DNA of 59,457 nt from a bacterium. Its GTDB lineage: Bacteria; Chloroflexota; Dormibacteria; UBA8260; Bog-877. The notes below the pieces were generated by a model. That model ran no database searches and had not been told where the DNA came from. It saw only the letters and a program-made list of their open reading frames with translations. The stretch covers positions 1 to 59,457 of the forward strand of contig JAKABA010000009.1 in the NCBI GenBank assembly GCA_021802115.1, written 5' to 3'. Position numbers and translations under genes: made by a program. Shown here piece after piece: positions 51,626-59,457 of the stretch (position 1 is the stretch's first letter; each line of letters starts with the position of its first letter).

Positions 51626-53028
51626 TCAACCCCGCGTCCCTCGGGGGGCCCTTGGAGCTCGTTGGCTTCGACCAGCAGGTGCCCCTTGTCGGCGGCGATT
51701 CGCACCGGTATGTGAACCTCGACTACGCGGCCAGTTCGCCGGCCCTCCGCCGGGTCCAGGACGCCGTCGACGCCCTGCTGCCCTGGTACAGCAGTGTCCA
51801 TCGTGGAGCCGGTTACAAGTCCCAGGTGTCGACGGCGGCGTATGAAGGCGCCCGGGCGGTGGTCAAGACCTTCTTCCAGGCCCCGCCCCAAGATGCCGTG
51901 ATCTTCACCCGGAATACCACCGACTCCGTCAACGTATTGGCGAGCTCGCTGGCGGATGGGGCGTCGGTGGTAGCTTTTGCCTCGGAGCACCATGCCAACC
52001 TTCTGCCCTGGCAGACAGGTCGGCTGAGAGTCACCTACCTACCCGCTCCGCGCAGCTCGACGGAAGCCCTGGAGCGCCTGAGCGGCCACCTGAGCGGTGC
52101 CCGCACCGACCTGGTGGCGATCACGGGCGCCTCCAATGTGACCGGCGAAATCTGGCCGGTCGCCGAGCTGGCATCGCTGGCCCATGCCCACGGAGCCCGC
52201 TTGCTGCTCGACGCCGCTCAGCTCGCGCCTCACCTGCCCATCAGCATGGTCCGCCTCGGGGTGGACTATCTGGCCGCATCTGGGCACAAGATGTACGCTC
52301 CCTTCGGGGCCGGCGTGCTCATCGGCGAGCCCGATTGGCTAGCCCAGTCGGCCCCCTTTCTGCGCGGAGGGGGTGCCGTTGACTTCGTCAGCCTCGACGA
52401 GGTGCTCTGGAGCTCGCTCCCGGATCGCCAGGAGGCTGGGTCCCCGAACGTCGTGGGTGCCGTGGCCATGGAGGCGGCTGCGGCCGCGCTGACCGAGTTT
52501 GGGATGGCTCGGCTGGGCGCCGAGGAGATCCGGCTCGGAGAGTACGCCCGGGCGCAACTGGCCGCCCTTCCAGGAGTCCAGGTATACCGCCTTTGGGACG
52601 CGGCGGCGGTCCGCCTGGGAGTCGTGCCTCTCAACGTGACCGGCTACGAGCACAGCCAGATTGCCGCAATCCTGAGCGCCGAATACGGCATCGGCGTCCG
52701 CCATGGATGCTTTTGCGCGCATCCGTTGATGCTGGAACTGCTGCACACCGAGCCCGCCGCCGCCGCCGAGATCCGGCAGCACCTCCGCCGCGGTCAGCGC
52801 GCGCGAATCCCCGGAGCGATTCGAGTCAGCGTCGGGATTGGCAGCACGGAGGATGACATCGACTACCTGACGCGCGCCCTTCGCCAAATCGTCGAGGAGG
52901 GCCCGAGTTGGACCTACCGCATAGCCCCTGACTCCGGGGAGTATGTGCCGGATCCTGACCCTCGGGAGTGGCCGGACTTGCCGGTGGCCCTCCCTCGCCT
53001 ATCATTGTCGACGGGGGAGAGTTCGTGA
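51622..53028 (+). CDS. Class V PLP-dependent enzyme, SufS/cysteine-desulfurase-like
   Basis: 468 residues from GTG 51622 (GTG 51568 is an alternative with GGGGA before it). NLDYAASSPALRRV at the N-terminus, NTTDSVNVLA, SEHHANLLPW, LLLDAAQLAPH (PLP Asp) and the Schiff-base Lys in LAASGHKMYAPFGAGVLIG are all present. RHGCFCAHPLM has Cys at the position of the SufS catalytic cysteine. Probably a cysteine or selenocysteine C-S lyase, or a specialised sulfur donor. It is not near suf or isc genes; the next genes are a small ORF and a peptide-binding lipoprotein, so its partner is unknown. The C-terminal tail (SWTYRIAPDSGEY...) is an extension of about 40 residues. Confidence 0.88.
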   Translation: MINPASLGGPLELVGFDQQVPLVGGDSHRYVNLDYAASSPALRRVQDAVDALLPWYSSVHRGAGYKSQVSTAAYEGARAVVKTFFQAPPQDAVIFTRNTTDSVNVLASSLADGASVVAFASEHHANLLPWQTGRLRVTYLPAPRSSTEALERLSGHLSGARTDLVAITGASNVTGEIWPVAELASLAHAHGARLLLDAAQLAPHLPISMVRLGVDYLAASGHKMYAPFGAGVLIGEPDWLAQSAPFLRGGGAVDFVSLDEVLWSSLPDRQEAGSPNVVGAVAMEAAAAALTEFGMARLGAEEIRLGEYARAQLAALPGVQVYRLWDAAAVRLGVVPLNVTGYEHSQIAAILSAEYGIGVRHGCFCAHPLMLELLHTEPAAAAEIRQHLRRGQRARIPGAIRVSVGIGSTEDDIDYLTRALRQIVEEGPSWTYRIAPDSGEYVPDPDPREWPDLPVALPRLSLSTGESS

Positions 53029-53201
53029 CCGCCTCTGGCGGTCGGCCGATCGCCCTACCCGAGTGCCTGTTCCAGGGACTGCCGGCTACCTTGGCGCAGG
53101 GGCTCCGACCGCAGCCCGCCCGCTATGTCCCGGCGGCCAGCCGGGACCGTTCTTGGCACCTGTCGCCATTGCTTTCGACTAGGAGGATTGGATCATCGTG
53201 A
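53025..53201 (+). CDS. Possible 58-residue ORF between the SufS-like gene and the binding protein
   Basis: GTG overlaps the SufS-like TGA (GTGA) and its own TGA overlaps the GTG of the binding-protein gene (53198-53201). The peptide is MTASGGRPIALPECLFQGLP ... with one Cys and a basic C-terminus. The AGGAGG that serves the next gene (53181-53186) lies inside it. No homologue recognised. The frame bridges the gap exactly, which is suggestive but not proof. Confidence 0.35.
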   Translation: MTASGGRPIALPECLFQGLPATLAQGLRPQPARYVPAASRDRSWHLSPLLSTRRIGSS

Positions 53202-55147
53202 CCGCAGCTGGACGACTCGGATACGTACGGACACTGGCCCTCGGAGCAGCTCTCGCATCGCTCCTGGCGGCCTGCTCCAGCGCCACCACCGCACCTGCCT
53301 CCAGCGGCGGCGGCACGGTCACCTTCGCCGAGGCGCCCAGTTCCCCGCCCAATTACATCTTTCCCATGACCAGCGGAGCCTACTTCAGTTACGCGAACCT
53401 GCCCGACCTTTCTGAGATCCTCTACCAACCGCTGTACGTGTTCGGCCAGCAGGGCCAGCCGGTCCTCAACCAGAGGCTCAGCTTGGCCTACCCGCCGGTC
53501 TTCTCCAGCCACAACACCGTGGTCACGGTCACTCTCAAGCACTGGGTGTGGTCCAACGGGGCGCCCATCACCGGGCGCGACGTGGTCTTCTGGATGAACC
53601 TGCTCAGCGCCGTGACCGATCCCAGCGCGCCGGCGGTCGGCAGCAGCAGCTCGCCCGGGCCGGGATGGGGCGGCGCGGTTCCGGGAGCCTTTCCCCAGAA
53701 CGTGGTCAGCTACCATCAGGTGGGCACCTACTCCGTGGTGTTCCACTTGAACGCCTCCTACAACCCCACCTGGTTCGGCTACAACGAGCTCAGCCAGATC
53801 TCACCGATGCCCCAGGCGTCATGGGACCGGCTGTCCAGCGCAGGTGCGGTGGGCAACTACGACGCCTCGGCCCAGGCCCGGACGGCGCTGCCCAAGACCT
53901 CTCCGGCCGAGTACGTCCCTGCCAATCCGGGCACGGCCACCAGCGGTGCCTTGGGGGTCGCCCAGTTCTTGAACATGCAGTCCCAAGACGTCGCTACCTA
54001 TGACAGCAACCCGCTCTGGAAGGTGGTCGACGGTCCCTTCAGGGTCAGCCAATTCACCACCAGCGGCTACGTGAAGATGGTGCCCAATCGCGCCTACTCC
54101 GGGTCGCCCAAGCCGACCATCGCCGCGTTTGTGGAGGTGCCCTTCACAACCGACACCGCTGAGTTCAACTCCCTTCGCAGCGGTGCTCTGACCATCGGCT
54201 ACATCCCGGTCCAGGATCTGGGCCAGCGGTCCCAGCTGGAGAAGCAGCAGGGCTATCGCTACAGTCCCTGGTATGCGTTCGGCTTCGTCTACTTCCCTTA
54301 CAACTTCACCAACACCAAGGTCGGCCCCATCTTCAAACAGCTCTACTTCAGGCAGGCCTTCCAATCGCTGGTCAACCAGCCCCAGTACATAAAGGACTTC
54401 ATGGCGGGGATTGGCACCCCGACCAACGGGCCCGTGCCAACCTTCCCGGCCCACAACGCTGACGTGAGCCCCCTGGAGGCGAAGGGTCAGGTCTACCCCT
54501 ACAGCCCCAGCCACGCGGTGGCGCTGCTGGCCGCCAACGGCTGGACCGTCAAGCCCGGGGGCGTGAGCGTCTGCGCCCGGCCCGGATCGGGAGCGGGCGA
54601 GTGCGGCCCGGGGATCGCCGCGAATCAGCCGGCCACCTTCACCCTGCTGTACGCCAGCGGTAGTACCGTCCTCAGCAATGAGCTCCAGGCTCTCCAGTCG
54701 ACCCTCAAGGCGGAGGCGGGGATCAGTCTCGGGCTGTCCCAGACCTCGTCGGCCCAGGTGACCAGCACGGCGTTCAATGGCTGCAGCGCCACCACTCCCT
54801 GCAACAATTGGCAACTGGCCGATTGGGGTGGGCCGGGATGGACATACTTGCTCGACTACCTCCCGACCGGGGGCAACCTCTTCGCCACCGGCGCCGGCAG
54901 CAATGCTGGGGACTTTTCATCGCCAGCCGCCGACGCCGCGATCCAGGCGACGCACACCGCGCCCACCTACTCTGCCGAGATTGCCGCCTTGTACAAATAC
55001 GAAAACCTGATGGCGACTCAGCTGCCGGTGGTTTGGATGCCGAACGGGCCGGGGCAGCTCACCATGTACAAGGGCACTCTGTCGGGGCTGGTACCTCAGG
55101 GAATCTTCAATGAGCTCTACCCCCAGCTGTATCGGCTCGGCAAGTGA
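53198..55147 (+). CDS. Lipoprotein peptide-binding protein of an ABC importer (SBP_bac_5 family)
   Basis: 649 residues with GTG start and AGGAGG 11 nt upstream. N-terminal lipoprotein signal peptide (TLALGAALASLLAAC, lipobox LAAC with Cys26), then a Ser/Thr-rich linker and a solute-binding fold of the DppA/OppA type (GTVTFAEAP at the mature start, VTVTLKHWVWSNGAPITGRD, FNSLRSGALTIGYIPVQD, YFRQAFQSLVNQPQYI). Two cysteine pairs that may form disulfides (CARPGSGAGECG; GCSATTPC) are shared with the downstream paralogue. No permease or ATPase genes are nearby. Probably binds peptides or a related ligand outside the membrane. Confidence 0.92.
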   Translation: MTAAGRLGYVRTLALGAALASLLAACSSATTAPASSGGGTVTFAEAPSSPPNYIFPMTSGAYFSYANLPDLSEILYQPLYVFGQQGQPVLNQRLSLAYPPVFSSHNTVVTVTLKHWVWSNGAPITGRDVVFWMNLLSAVTDPSAPAVGSSSSPGPGWGGAVPGAFPQNVVSYHQVGTYSVVFHLNASYNPTWFGYNELSQISPMPQASWDRLSSAGAVGNYDASAQARTALPKTSPAEYVPANPGTATSGALGVAQFLNMQSQDVATYDSNPLWKVVDGPFRVSQFTTSGYVKMVPNRAYSGSPKPTIAAFVEVPFTTDTAEFNSLRSGALTIGYIPVQDLGQRSQLEKQQGYRYSPWYAFGFVYFPYNFTNTKVGPIFKQLYFRQAFQSLVNQPQYIKDFMAGIGTPTNGPVPTFPAHNADVSPLEAKGQVYPYSPSHAVALLAANGWTVKPGGVSVCARPGSGAGECGPGIAANQPATFTLLYASGSTVLSNELQALQSTLKAEAGISLGLSQTSSAQVTSTAFNGCSATTPCNNWQLADWGGPGWTYLLDYLPTGGNLFATGAGSNAGDFSSPAADAAIQATHTAPTYSAEIAALYKYENLMATQLPVVWMPNGPGQLTMYKGTLSGLVPQGIFNELYPQLYRLGK

Positions 55148-55160
55148 GGTCAGGGGCAGG

Positions 55161-55295
55161 ATGACGGAGGCACTCAACTGGCCTGAGGAAGTGCTGGCGC
55201 TGCACTTCCCAGCCAGAGCTGGCGGCATGCTCCCAGCGAGCCCCAATGCCAGCCCGAAGAGGGCAGCCACGGGCGGCGTGGAGCTGGCGGCTTGA
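55161..55295 (+). CDS. Possible 44-residue ORF ahead of the OsmC gene
   Basis: ATG with GGGGCAGG just upstream; its TGA overlaps the TTG of the OsmC gene (TTGA at 55292). Peptide MTEALNWPEEVLALHFPARA ... with no recognised domain. Real or chance cannot be decided from the sequence. Confidence 0.3.
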   Translation: MTEALNWPEEVLALHFPARAGGMLPASPNASPKRAATGGVELAA

Positions 55296-55753
55296 GTCTC
55301 GAGAGGGGAACGGTCAGGGTCGAACGCACAGAGGCAGGCGACCTGGCCGCCGTCTCCGCCAGCGGGGCCCGCCTGCGGATTGTGGGCGGGCCTGGCGGGG
55401 ACGCTGACGGCTGGCAGCCGACGGAGTTGCTGATGGCGGCCCTGGCGGGGTGCATCGCTCTCGACGTGGCCGCGATCCTGGAAAAGCAGCGGAACGGCCG
55501 TTTGACGGCGAGCATCACAGTTAGACCGGGGCTGAGAGACGGCAGCCTCCCCGGCCGCGCCTTTCAGTCACTCCTGGTGGAACAGGAGTGGACGGGCGCC
55601 ATGTCAGCCGAGGCGCTGGACCGGGCGGTGGCGCTGGCCGTGGAGCGTTACTGCACCGTGCAGCTGACCCTGGAGCGGGCTGTCCAGGTTGAACATTCAC
55701 TCAAGCTGGTGAGAACCGGTCTCGACACCGAGGCGCCCCCAGCCGGCGCCTGA
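55292..55753 (+). CDS. OsmC/Ohr-like protein
   Basis: 153 residues with TTG start and GGAG 8 nt upstream. DGWQPTELLMAALAGCIALDVAAIL and LAVERYCTV carry the two conserved cysteines of the OsmC/Ohr fold, which in characterised members reduce organic hydroperoxides. RVERTEAG at the start and a C-terminal beta strand complete the fold. It is probably thiol-dependent and located in the cytosol. It is on the same strand as the SufS-like and binding-protein genes and perhaps in the same transcript. Confidence 0.9.
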   Translation: MSLERGTVRVERTEAGDLAAVSASGARLRIVGGPGGDADGWQPTELLMAALAGCIALDVAAILEKQRNGRLTASITVRPGLRDGSLPGRAFQSLLVEQEWTGAMSAEALDRAVALAVERYCTVQLTLERAVQVEHSLKLVRTGLDTEAPPAGA

Positions 55754-55879
55754 AGGGACGGCAGCAGGCTGCGGCGGGTTGAACCTTCGAGCGCTGGCTC
55801 ACCTGCCCCGGACGTCGCCGCCTGCTCAGCCCCGGGGCGCCAGGTCCTGGCAGGGGCCGCCCTGGCCCCCGGCGGCGGG

Positions 55880-56581
55880 TCAACCAAGCAGGGCGGTGGC
55901 TGAGGCGGCGCTGTCGAGCGCACCGCCGACGAAGGCCCGCATCACCATCGCCTGGGCGTCGTGCAGCTGGGCGAGGACCTCCTGGGCCGCGGAGGCGGGG
56001 TCGCCGGCCTCCAGGGCTGCGATCAAACGGCGATGTTCATGGATGATTTCGTCGCTCCGGTCGGACCCCCGAAGGCCGAGATGGAGGAGGCGTTCCATCT
56101 CGTCCAGGATCGGGGCCAGCAACTCAACCAGTCGGCGATTTCCCGAGGCCTGGGCGACCGTGAGGTGAAACTCCGTGTTGGCGCGCAGGAATCGACTTAT
56201 GCTCTCGGGGTCCTGAGGCCGGTAGGCTTCGGAGCACGCCGCATCCAGGCGGCGGAGGTCCGTCCCGTCGGCGCGGCCGGCGGCAAGCTTGGTGGCCTCG
56301 GTTTCCAACAGGCGTCGGACCTCAAATAGGTCGCGCACGTCACCCACCGTTATGGGCGCCACCGCGTACCGTCGGGGCGGCGCCACCACGATCAGACGGC
56401 GACTCCGCAAACGGGCCAGGGCCTCTCGGACCGGGGTGCGCCCGGTGCCGAGGAATTCAGCCGCCTGGATCTCCGTGAATTCGGCGCCCGGCGGCAGCTC
56501 ACCGCTGATGATCATCCGCTTCAGCGAGTTGTAGGCTTGGTCGGCTCGCGTCATCCGGACGAGGGCGCGGTGATTGAGCAT
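55880..56581 (-). CDS. GntR-family regulator, FCD (FadR-type) domain
   Basis: 233 residues from ATG 56581 (ATG 56554 is also possible). The N-terminal winged helix (about 15-75) is SLKRMIISGELPPGAEF ... EFLGTGRTPVREALARLRSR; the C-terminal all-helical FCD domain has ANTEFHLTVAQASGN and IIHEHRRLIAALEAGD with its metal-binding His and Asp residues. FCD regulators bind small organic acids or sugars. It is convergent with the OsmC gene and divergent from the second binding protein, so it may control either. Confidence 0.92.
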   Translation of the reverse strand: MLNHRALVRMTRADQAYNSLKRMIISGELPPGAEFTEIQAAEFLGTGRTPVREALARLRSRRLIVVAPPRRYAVAPITVGDVRDLFEVRRLLETEATKLAAGRADGTDLRRLDAACSEAYRPQDPESISRFLRANTEFHLTVAQASGNRRLVELLAPILDEMERLLHLGLRGSDRSDEIIHEHRRLIAALEAGDPASAAQEVLAQLHDAQAMVMRAFVGGALDSAASATALLG

Positions 56582-57037
56582 GCGGTCGCCATGGTAGTCG
56601 GCATGCTGAGACGCGTCAACGTGAGCGGGACCCAGTCCCAGGGAGGGGGTTGGCACCTGGGGACGCCGATGCTGGGTTGGCCTCGGTCTCGCCGCTGCGT
56701 TGGACGGCGCGCCAGCGCAGCAGCGCGGGCTGATCGGCCAGCCGCTGGGAGGCGGGCGGGAGGGGGCCAGCCAGCTCCGCCGCGGGGCCTCCGGACTTCC
56801 CATACGGGCCAGGGAGGGGTGGTGGCCATTCTCCCTTTGGCCAGCAACCGCGGCGGCCGGCCACGGCCTCGCGCGCGCGGTGGGGTCGCGGCGGTCGTTG
56901 GCGACCTGGGCCCGGGTCGGGATGGGTCCCTTTGACGCCGGACTCGAGGGGCCAGTACGACCCCGAATCGAGGTGCGAGGCGGTCACTGAGGCCAACCGT
57001 TGCCTGGATGCCAGAGCGGTCTGATGGGGGTGGCCAG
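56582..57037. other. Intergenic between GntR gene and the second binding protein
   Basis: 456 bp without a gene. A candidate plus-strand promoter is TTGACG (near 56939) followed after 17-18 nt by GTACGA, about 70 nt before the ATG at 57038. The rest is GC-rich with no coding signal, no recognised RNA and no clear inverted repeat beyond GGGGCC...GACCCC near 56955. Confidence 0.45.
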
Positions 57038-58915
57038 ATGGGCACGACGCGCAACTTGAGATGGCTTGGGTGGCTGGCAGTCGCGACTTTGACGGCAGGC
57101 ATGGTCGCTGCCTGCGCCGGAACCACCAGTGCTCCCGGCGCACACTCCGGCGGGGTGGTCACCTTCGCCGAGGACATCGGGCTGCCTCCCAACTACATCT
57201 CTCCGCTGACCCCTGGCGCCTATTTCAACGGCGCCAACGTTCCCTAGTTTGCGCAGCTGGTGTACCGGCCGCTCTACTGGTTCGGCCAGGGCGGCGAACC
57301 GGTGATCAATTGGAAACTGAGCATTGCCAACAAGCCCATCTTTTCCGATAACAACACCGTCGCTAGCGTGACGCTGAAACACTGGGTCTGGTCGAATGGG
57401 CAGCCCGTCACGGCGCGCGACGTGACCTTCTGGATGAACCTGCTTGACGCCGCGGTCTCTCCGGCCGCCGCCAGCGTCGGATCCAGCAGCGCGCCCGGGC
57501 CGGGCTGGGGCGCGGCCGTCCCTGGGGGGTTCCCGACCAATGTGACCAGCTTTCAGCAAACCGGGACCTATACGGTGGTCTTTCATCTCAACCACTCCTA
57601 CAACCCGACCTGGTTCACCTACAACGAGCTGACCCAGGTGACCCCAATTCCCCAGCGAGTTTGGGATCGGCTATCGCTCGCGGGACCGGTGGGGAACTAC
57701 GATCAGACGGTGCCGGGGACGGCTACCAGTGGCGCGCTGGGGGTGGCCCAGTTCATCAACCTACAGTCGCAGGACCTGGCGAGTTACGCCAGCAGCCCGC
57801 TCTGGAAGGTGGTGGATGGACCGTTCAAACTGGCCCAGATCACCACCGGGGGCTTTCTCAAGCTGGTGCCCAACCGCCTATATTCCGGCCCCGACAAGCC
57901 CCGTATCAGCGCCTTCGAGGAATTGCCTTTCACCAGTGACACCGCGGAGTTCAACGCGCTCCGCGGAGGGACATTGACGATTGGATACCTACCGATTCAG
58001 GACCTGGCGCAGAAGTCCTACCTGGTATCGCATGGCTACACCTACGCGCCCTGGGGCGCGTGGGCCTACAACTACAGTTCGCTCAATTTCACCAATCCCC
58101 GGCAGGGCCCGCTCTTCGACCAGCTCTACTTCCGCCAGGCGATGCAGTCGTTGATCAACCAACCCCAGTACATCAAGCAGTTCCAGAGTGGCTTGGGGAC
58201 GATCGGCAATGGCCCGGTGCCGACCTGGCCACCGCACAATCCCTTCGAGAGCCCGCTGGAAGCCAATGGCCAGGTTTACCCCTACAGCACCTCCCGAGCG
58301 GCGGAGCTTTTGAGCGCCAACGGCTGGGCCGTCCACCCCGGCGGGATCAGCGTCTGCACCCGGCCGGGGAGCGGCGCTGGGGAGTGCGGCAAGGGCATCT
58401 CCGCCAACGAGCCCGCGTCAATCAGCCTCATCTACGCTAGCGGCTCGACCGAGCTCACCAATCAGATGGAGGCCTTCCAGTCGGCCTTGAAGTCGGCCGC
58501 TGGCATCGAGCTCGCCGCCTCCTCGCCGCCCGAGTCCAGCGTCATCGGCACCATCTACTCCGGATGCACCCTGAGCACGCCCTGCAGCAGCTGGGGGATG
58601 GCCGACGCCGAGGGTTGGGGATACCTGCCGGACTACCTGCCCACAGGTGGAGAGATCCTCCAGACCGGGGCCGCCAGCAACGTCGGCGACTACTCGAATC
58701 CGATCAATGATGCCAACATTGTGGCCACCCACCAGGCGCCGAGCTACGGGGAGGAAATCGCGGCGCTCTACAAGTACGAGGACTATGTAGCCCGACAGTT
58801 GCCCGTCCTCTATCTGCCCGGCAGCTACACCCAGGTGACCATGTTCAAGAGCACCTTGCATGGGATCCTGCCGCAGGAGCCGGTCAGCATCACTCCGGAG
58901 AGCTACTACTTCTGA
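57038..58915 (+). pseudogene. Second peptide-binding lipoprotein, interrupted by one in-frame TAG
   Basis: Paralogue of the protein at 53198-55147. A lipoprotein signal (lipobox VAAC, Cys26) is followed by VVTFAEDIGLPPNYI. Codon 70 is TAG (57245-57247), exactly where the paralogue has Asp70, and the same frame continues with FAQLVYRPLYWFGQGG for about 555 more codons without another stop or frameshift, ending in TGA at 58915. Compared with the paralogue it lacks about 22 residues in the middle (after GNYD) and keeps the disulfide-like Cys pairs (CTRPGSGAGECG; GCTLSTPC). Either a very recent nonsense allele, read-through, or an assembly error. A restart at GTG 57260 would lose the signal peptide. 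Confidence 0.85.
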
Positions 58916-58946
58916 CGCCGTAACCCGGGCCCTCGGGCATGACCAT

Positions 58947-58982
58947 GGGGTCTGGCCGCAGCCAAGACTGCGGCCAGACCCC
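58947..58982 (+). terminator. 15-bp hairpin after the second binding protein
   Basis: Perfect 15-bp inverted repeat (GGGGTCTGGCCGCAG / CTGCGGCCAGACCCC) with 6-nt loop, 32 nt after the stop. No U tract. The role as terminator is likely from position. Confidence 0.6.
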
Positions 58983-59361
58983 CATCGGTGACCAGGCCAC
59001 CCAGCCGGCTCTCAACTATCGAAGCTGAGCCGGGCCGGCCTGATCGGCCTGTCAACCAAGCGCGCTGCGAGGGCGTCGCGCGGGGTCTTCAGATCTAGGC
59101 AGTGCCTGACCAGGTGTTCCGTCCTTCGCGGTCGCCCTCCAGCCGCGAAGTCGCTTCAGAAGTTCTTCCGGGTCGGCTGGTGGACGGTGCCAGAGGTCCC
59201 TCCCCCGGGCCGAGGTTCCGCAGTTCGCTGGGGCGGGTCGAGCCCTCACTTCGGGGACCCTGCAGTCGCGGTCCAGTCCGACCGTTCGGATCGGTGACGG
59301 TGTTGGTCACAAGTCGCTGGATTCATAGAACAAGCTAGTGACTGGAATAGACGTGCCATCT
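58983..59361. other. Intergenic before the IS607-type element
   Basis: About 380 bp with only short frames that lack start sites and family features (a minus-strand frame with PPADPEELLKRLRGWRATAK is not recognised). No promoter or RNA signature beyond those at the IS start. Confidence 0.4.
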
Positions 59362-59457
59362 ATGATATCATGTGAAAATGAAGTTGTCGACGTACGCCCG
59401 GCAGCAGGGCATCGGGTATCGGGCGGCGTGGGAGCGCTTTCGCAAGGGCCGTATCCC
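59362..59457 (+). mobile_element. Left end of an IS607-family insertion sequence (partial)
   Basis: The perfect palindrome ATGATATCAT (59362-59371) lies next to the start of an IS607-type OrfA gene that runs off the window. TATGAT (59361-59366) may be the -10. The element boundary and right end are not in the window. Confidence 0.5.
59378..59457 (+). CDS. IS607-family serine recombinase, N-terminal end only
   Basis: First 26 residues: MKLSTYARQQGIGYRAAWER followed by FRKGRIP. This is the MerR-like helix-turn-helix that begins IS607 OrfA serine recombinases (typical MKLSEYARxxGIxYxTAW). ATG 59378, about 12 nt after a TATGAT -10. Catalytic serine and the rest lie outside the window. IS607 elements often carry a tnpB gene downstream. 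Confidence 0.72.
   Translation, partial: MKLSTYARQQGIGYRAAWERFRKGRI

Noticed and set aside
57245..57247. Genome-wide TAG reassignment
   Set aside because: TAG ends the second YbjQ-like gene (8761-8763) and rnhA (32388-32390) at the expected place.
1..59457. CRISPR arrays, tRNA and rRNA genes
   Set aside because: No regularly spaced repeats and no tRNA T-arm signature in a cloverleaf context were found on either strand; no rRNA segments were recognised.

Overview
The window is very GC-rich, and its genes are packed into short operons that often share the 4-nt overlaps ATGA, GTGA or TTGA. GTG and TTG starts are common. Several promoters look leaderless: a -10 hexamer ends 6-9 nt before the start codon. 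Together with hopanoid synthesis, a type A RNase P RNA and a mraZ-headed division cluster, this suggests a high-GC soil lineage near Actinobacteriota, Chloroflexota or Ca. Dormibacterota. That placement is inference; no rRNA or ribosomal protein gene is present to test it.

Layout. 0-6.5 kb (minus strand): aldehyde dehydrogenase (cut by the window edge), MBL-fold hydrolase, MscS channel, DHA2-type MFS exporter and a large APC permease with a clear terminator. 6.5-12.1 kb: a small unknown protein and two paralogues that each carry two YbjQ-like domains, then a zinc (HDAC-type) deacetylase facing a sirtuin, a VOC protein and a DUF2231-Rieske fusion. 12.1-22.2 kb: a hopanoid locus. On the plus strand lie an orphan response regulator, hpnA and a CruF-like/HpnG fusion. 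On the minus strand is the coupled operon ispH, polyprenyl synthase, shc, hpnC, hpnD, hpnE. Precursor supply, squalene formation, cyclisation and side-chain processing are therefore together; hpnH is not in the window. 22.4-28.9 kb: MDR dehydrogenase, SRPBCC protein, Lon, Nudix CoA pyrophosphatase, a membrane-anchored pseudokinase and a zinc-ribbon protein. 28.9-35.6 kb: esterase, trpD-trmK-zinc-ribbon/coiled-coil-rnhA, a GNAT protein, an APH-like kinase and a methyltransferase. 35.6-41.8 kb: a pyruvate:ferredoxin oxidoreductase operon with a GltD-like partner and a DHOD-like protein. 42.0-42.45 kb: RNase P RNA and terminator. 42.6-51.1 kb: a reduced division/cell-wall cluster (mraZ, rsmH, ftsL-like, ftsI, mraY, ftsW, murG) that ends in an Mpl-type ligase where murC is expected. 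It lacks murE, murF, murD, murB and ftsQAZ.

The last 8 kb (51.1-59.5 kb) is looser and looks accessory. It holds a structured intergenic element, a leaderless promoter, two tiny overlapping ORFs, a SufS-like PLP enzyme, another tiny ORF, a lipoprotein peptide-binding protein, a third tiny ORF, an OsmC protein and a GntR/FCD regulator. It then has a second binding-protein paralogue interrupted only by one in-frame TAG, and finally the start of an IS607-family element. This region, the CruF-HpnG fusion and the YbjQ array are the most unusual parts.
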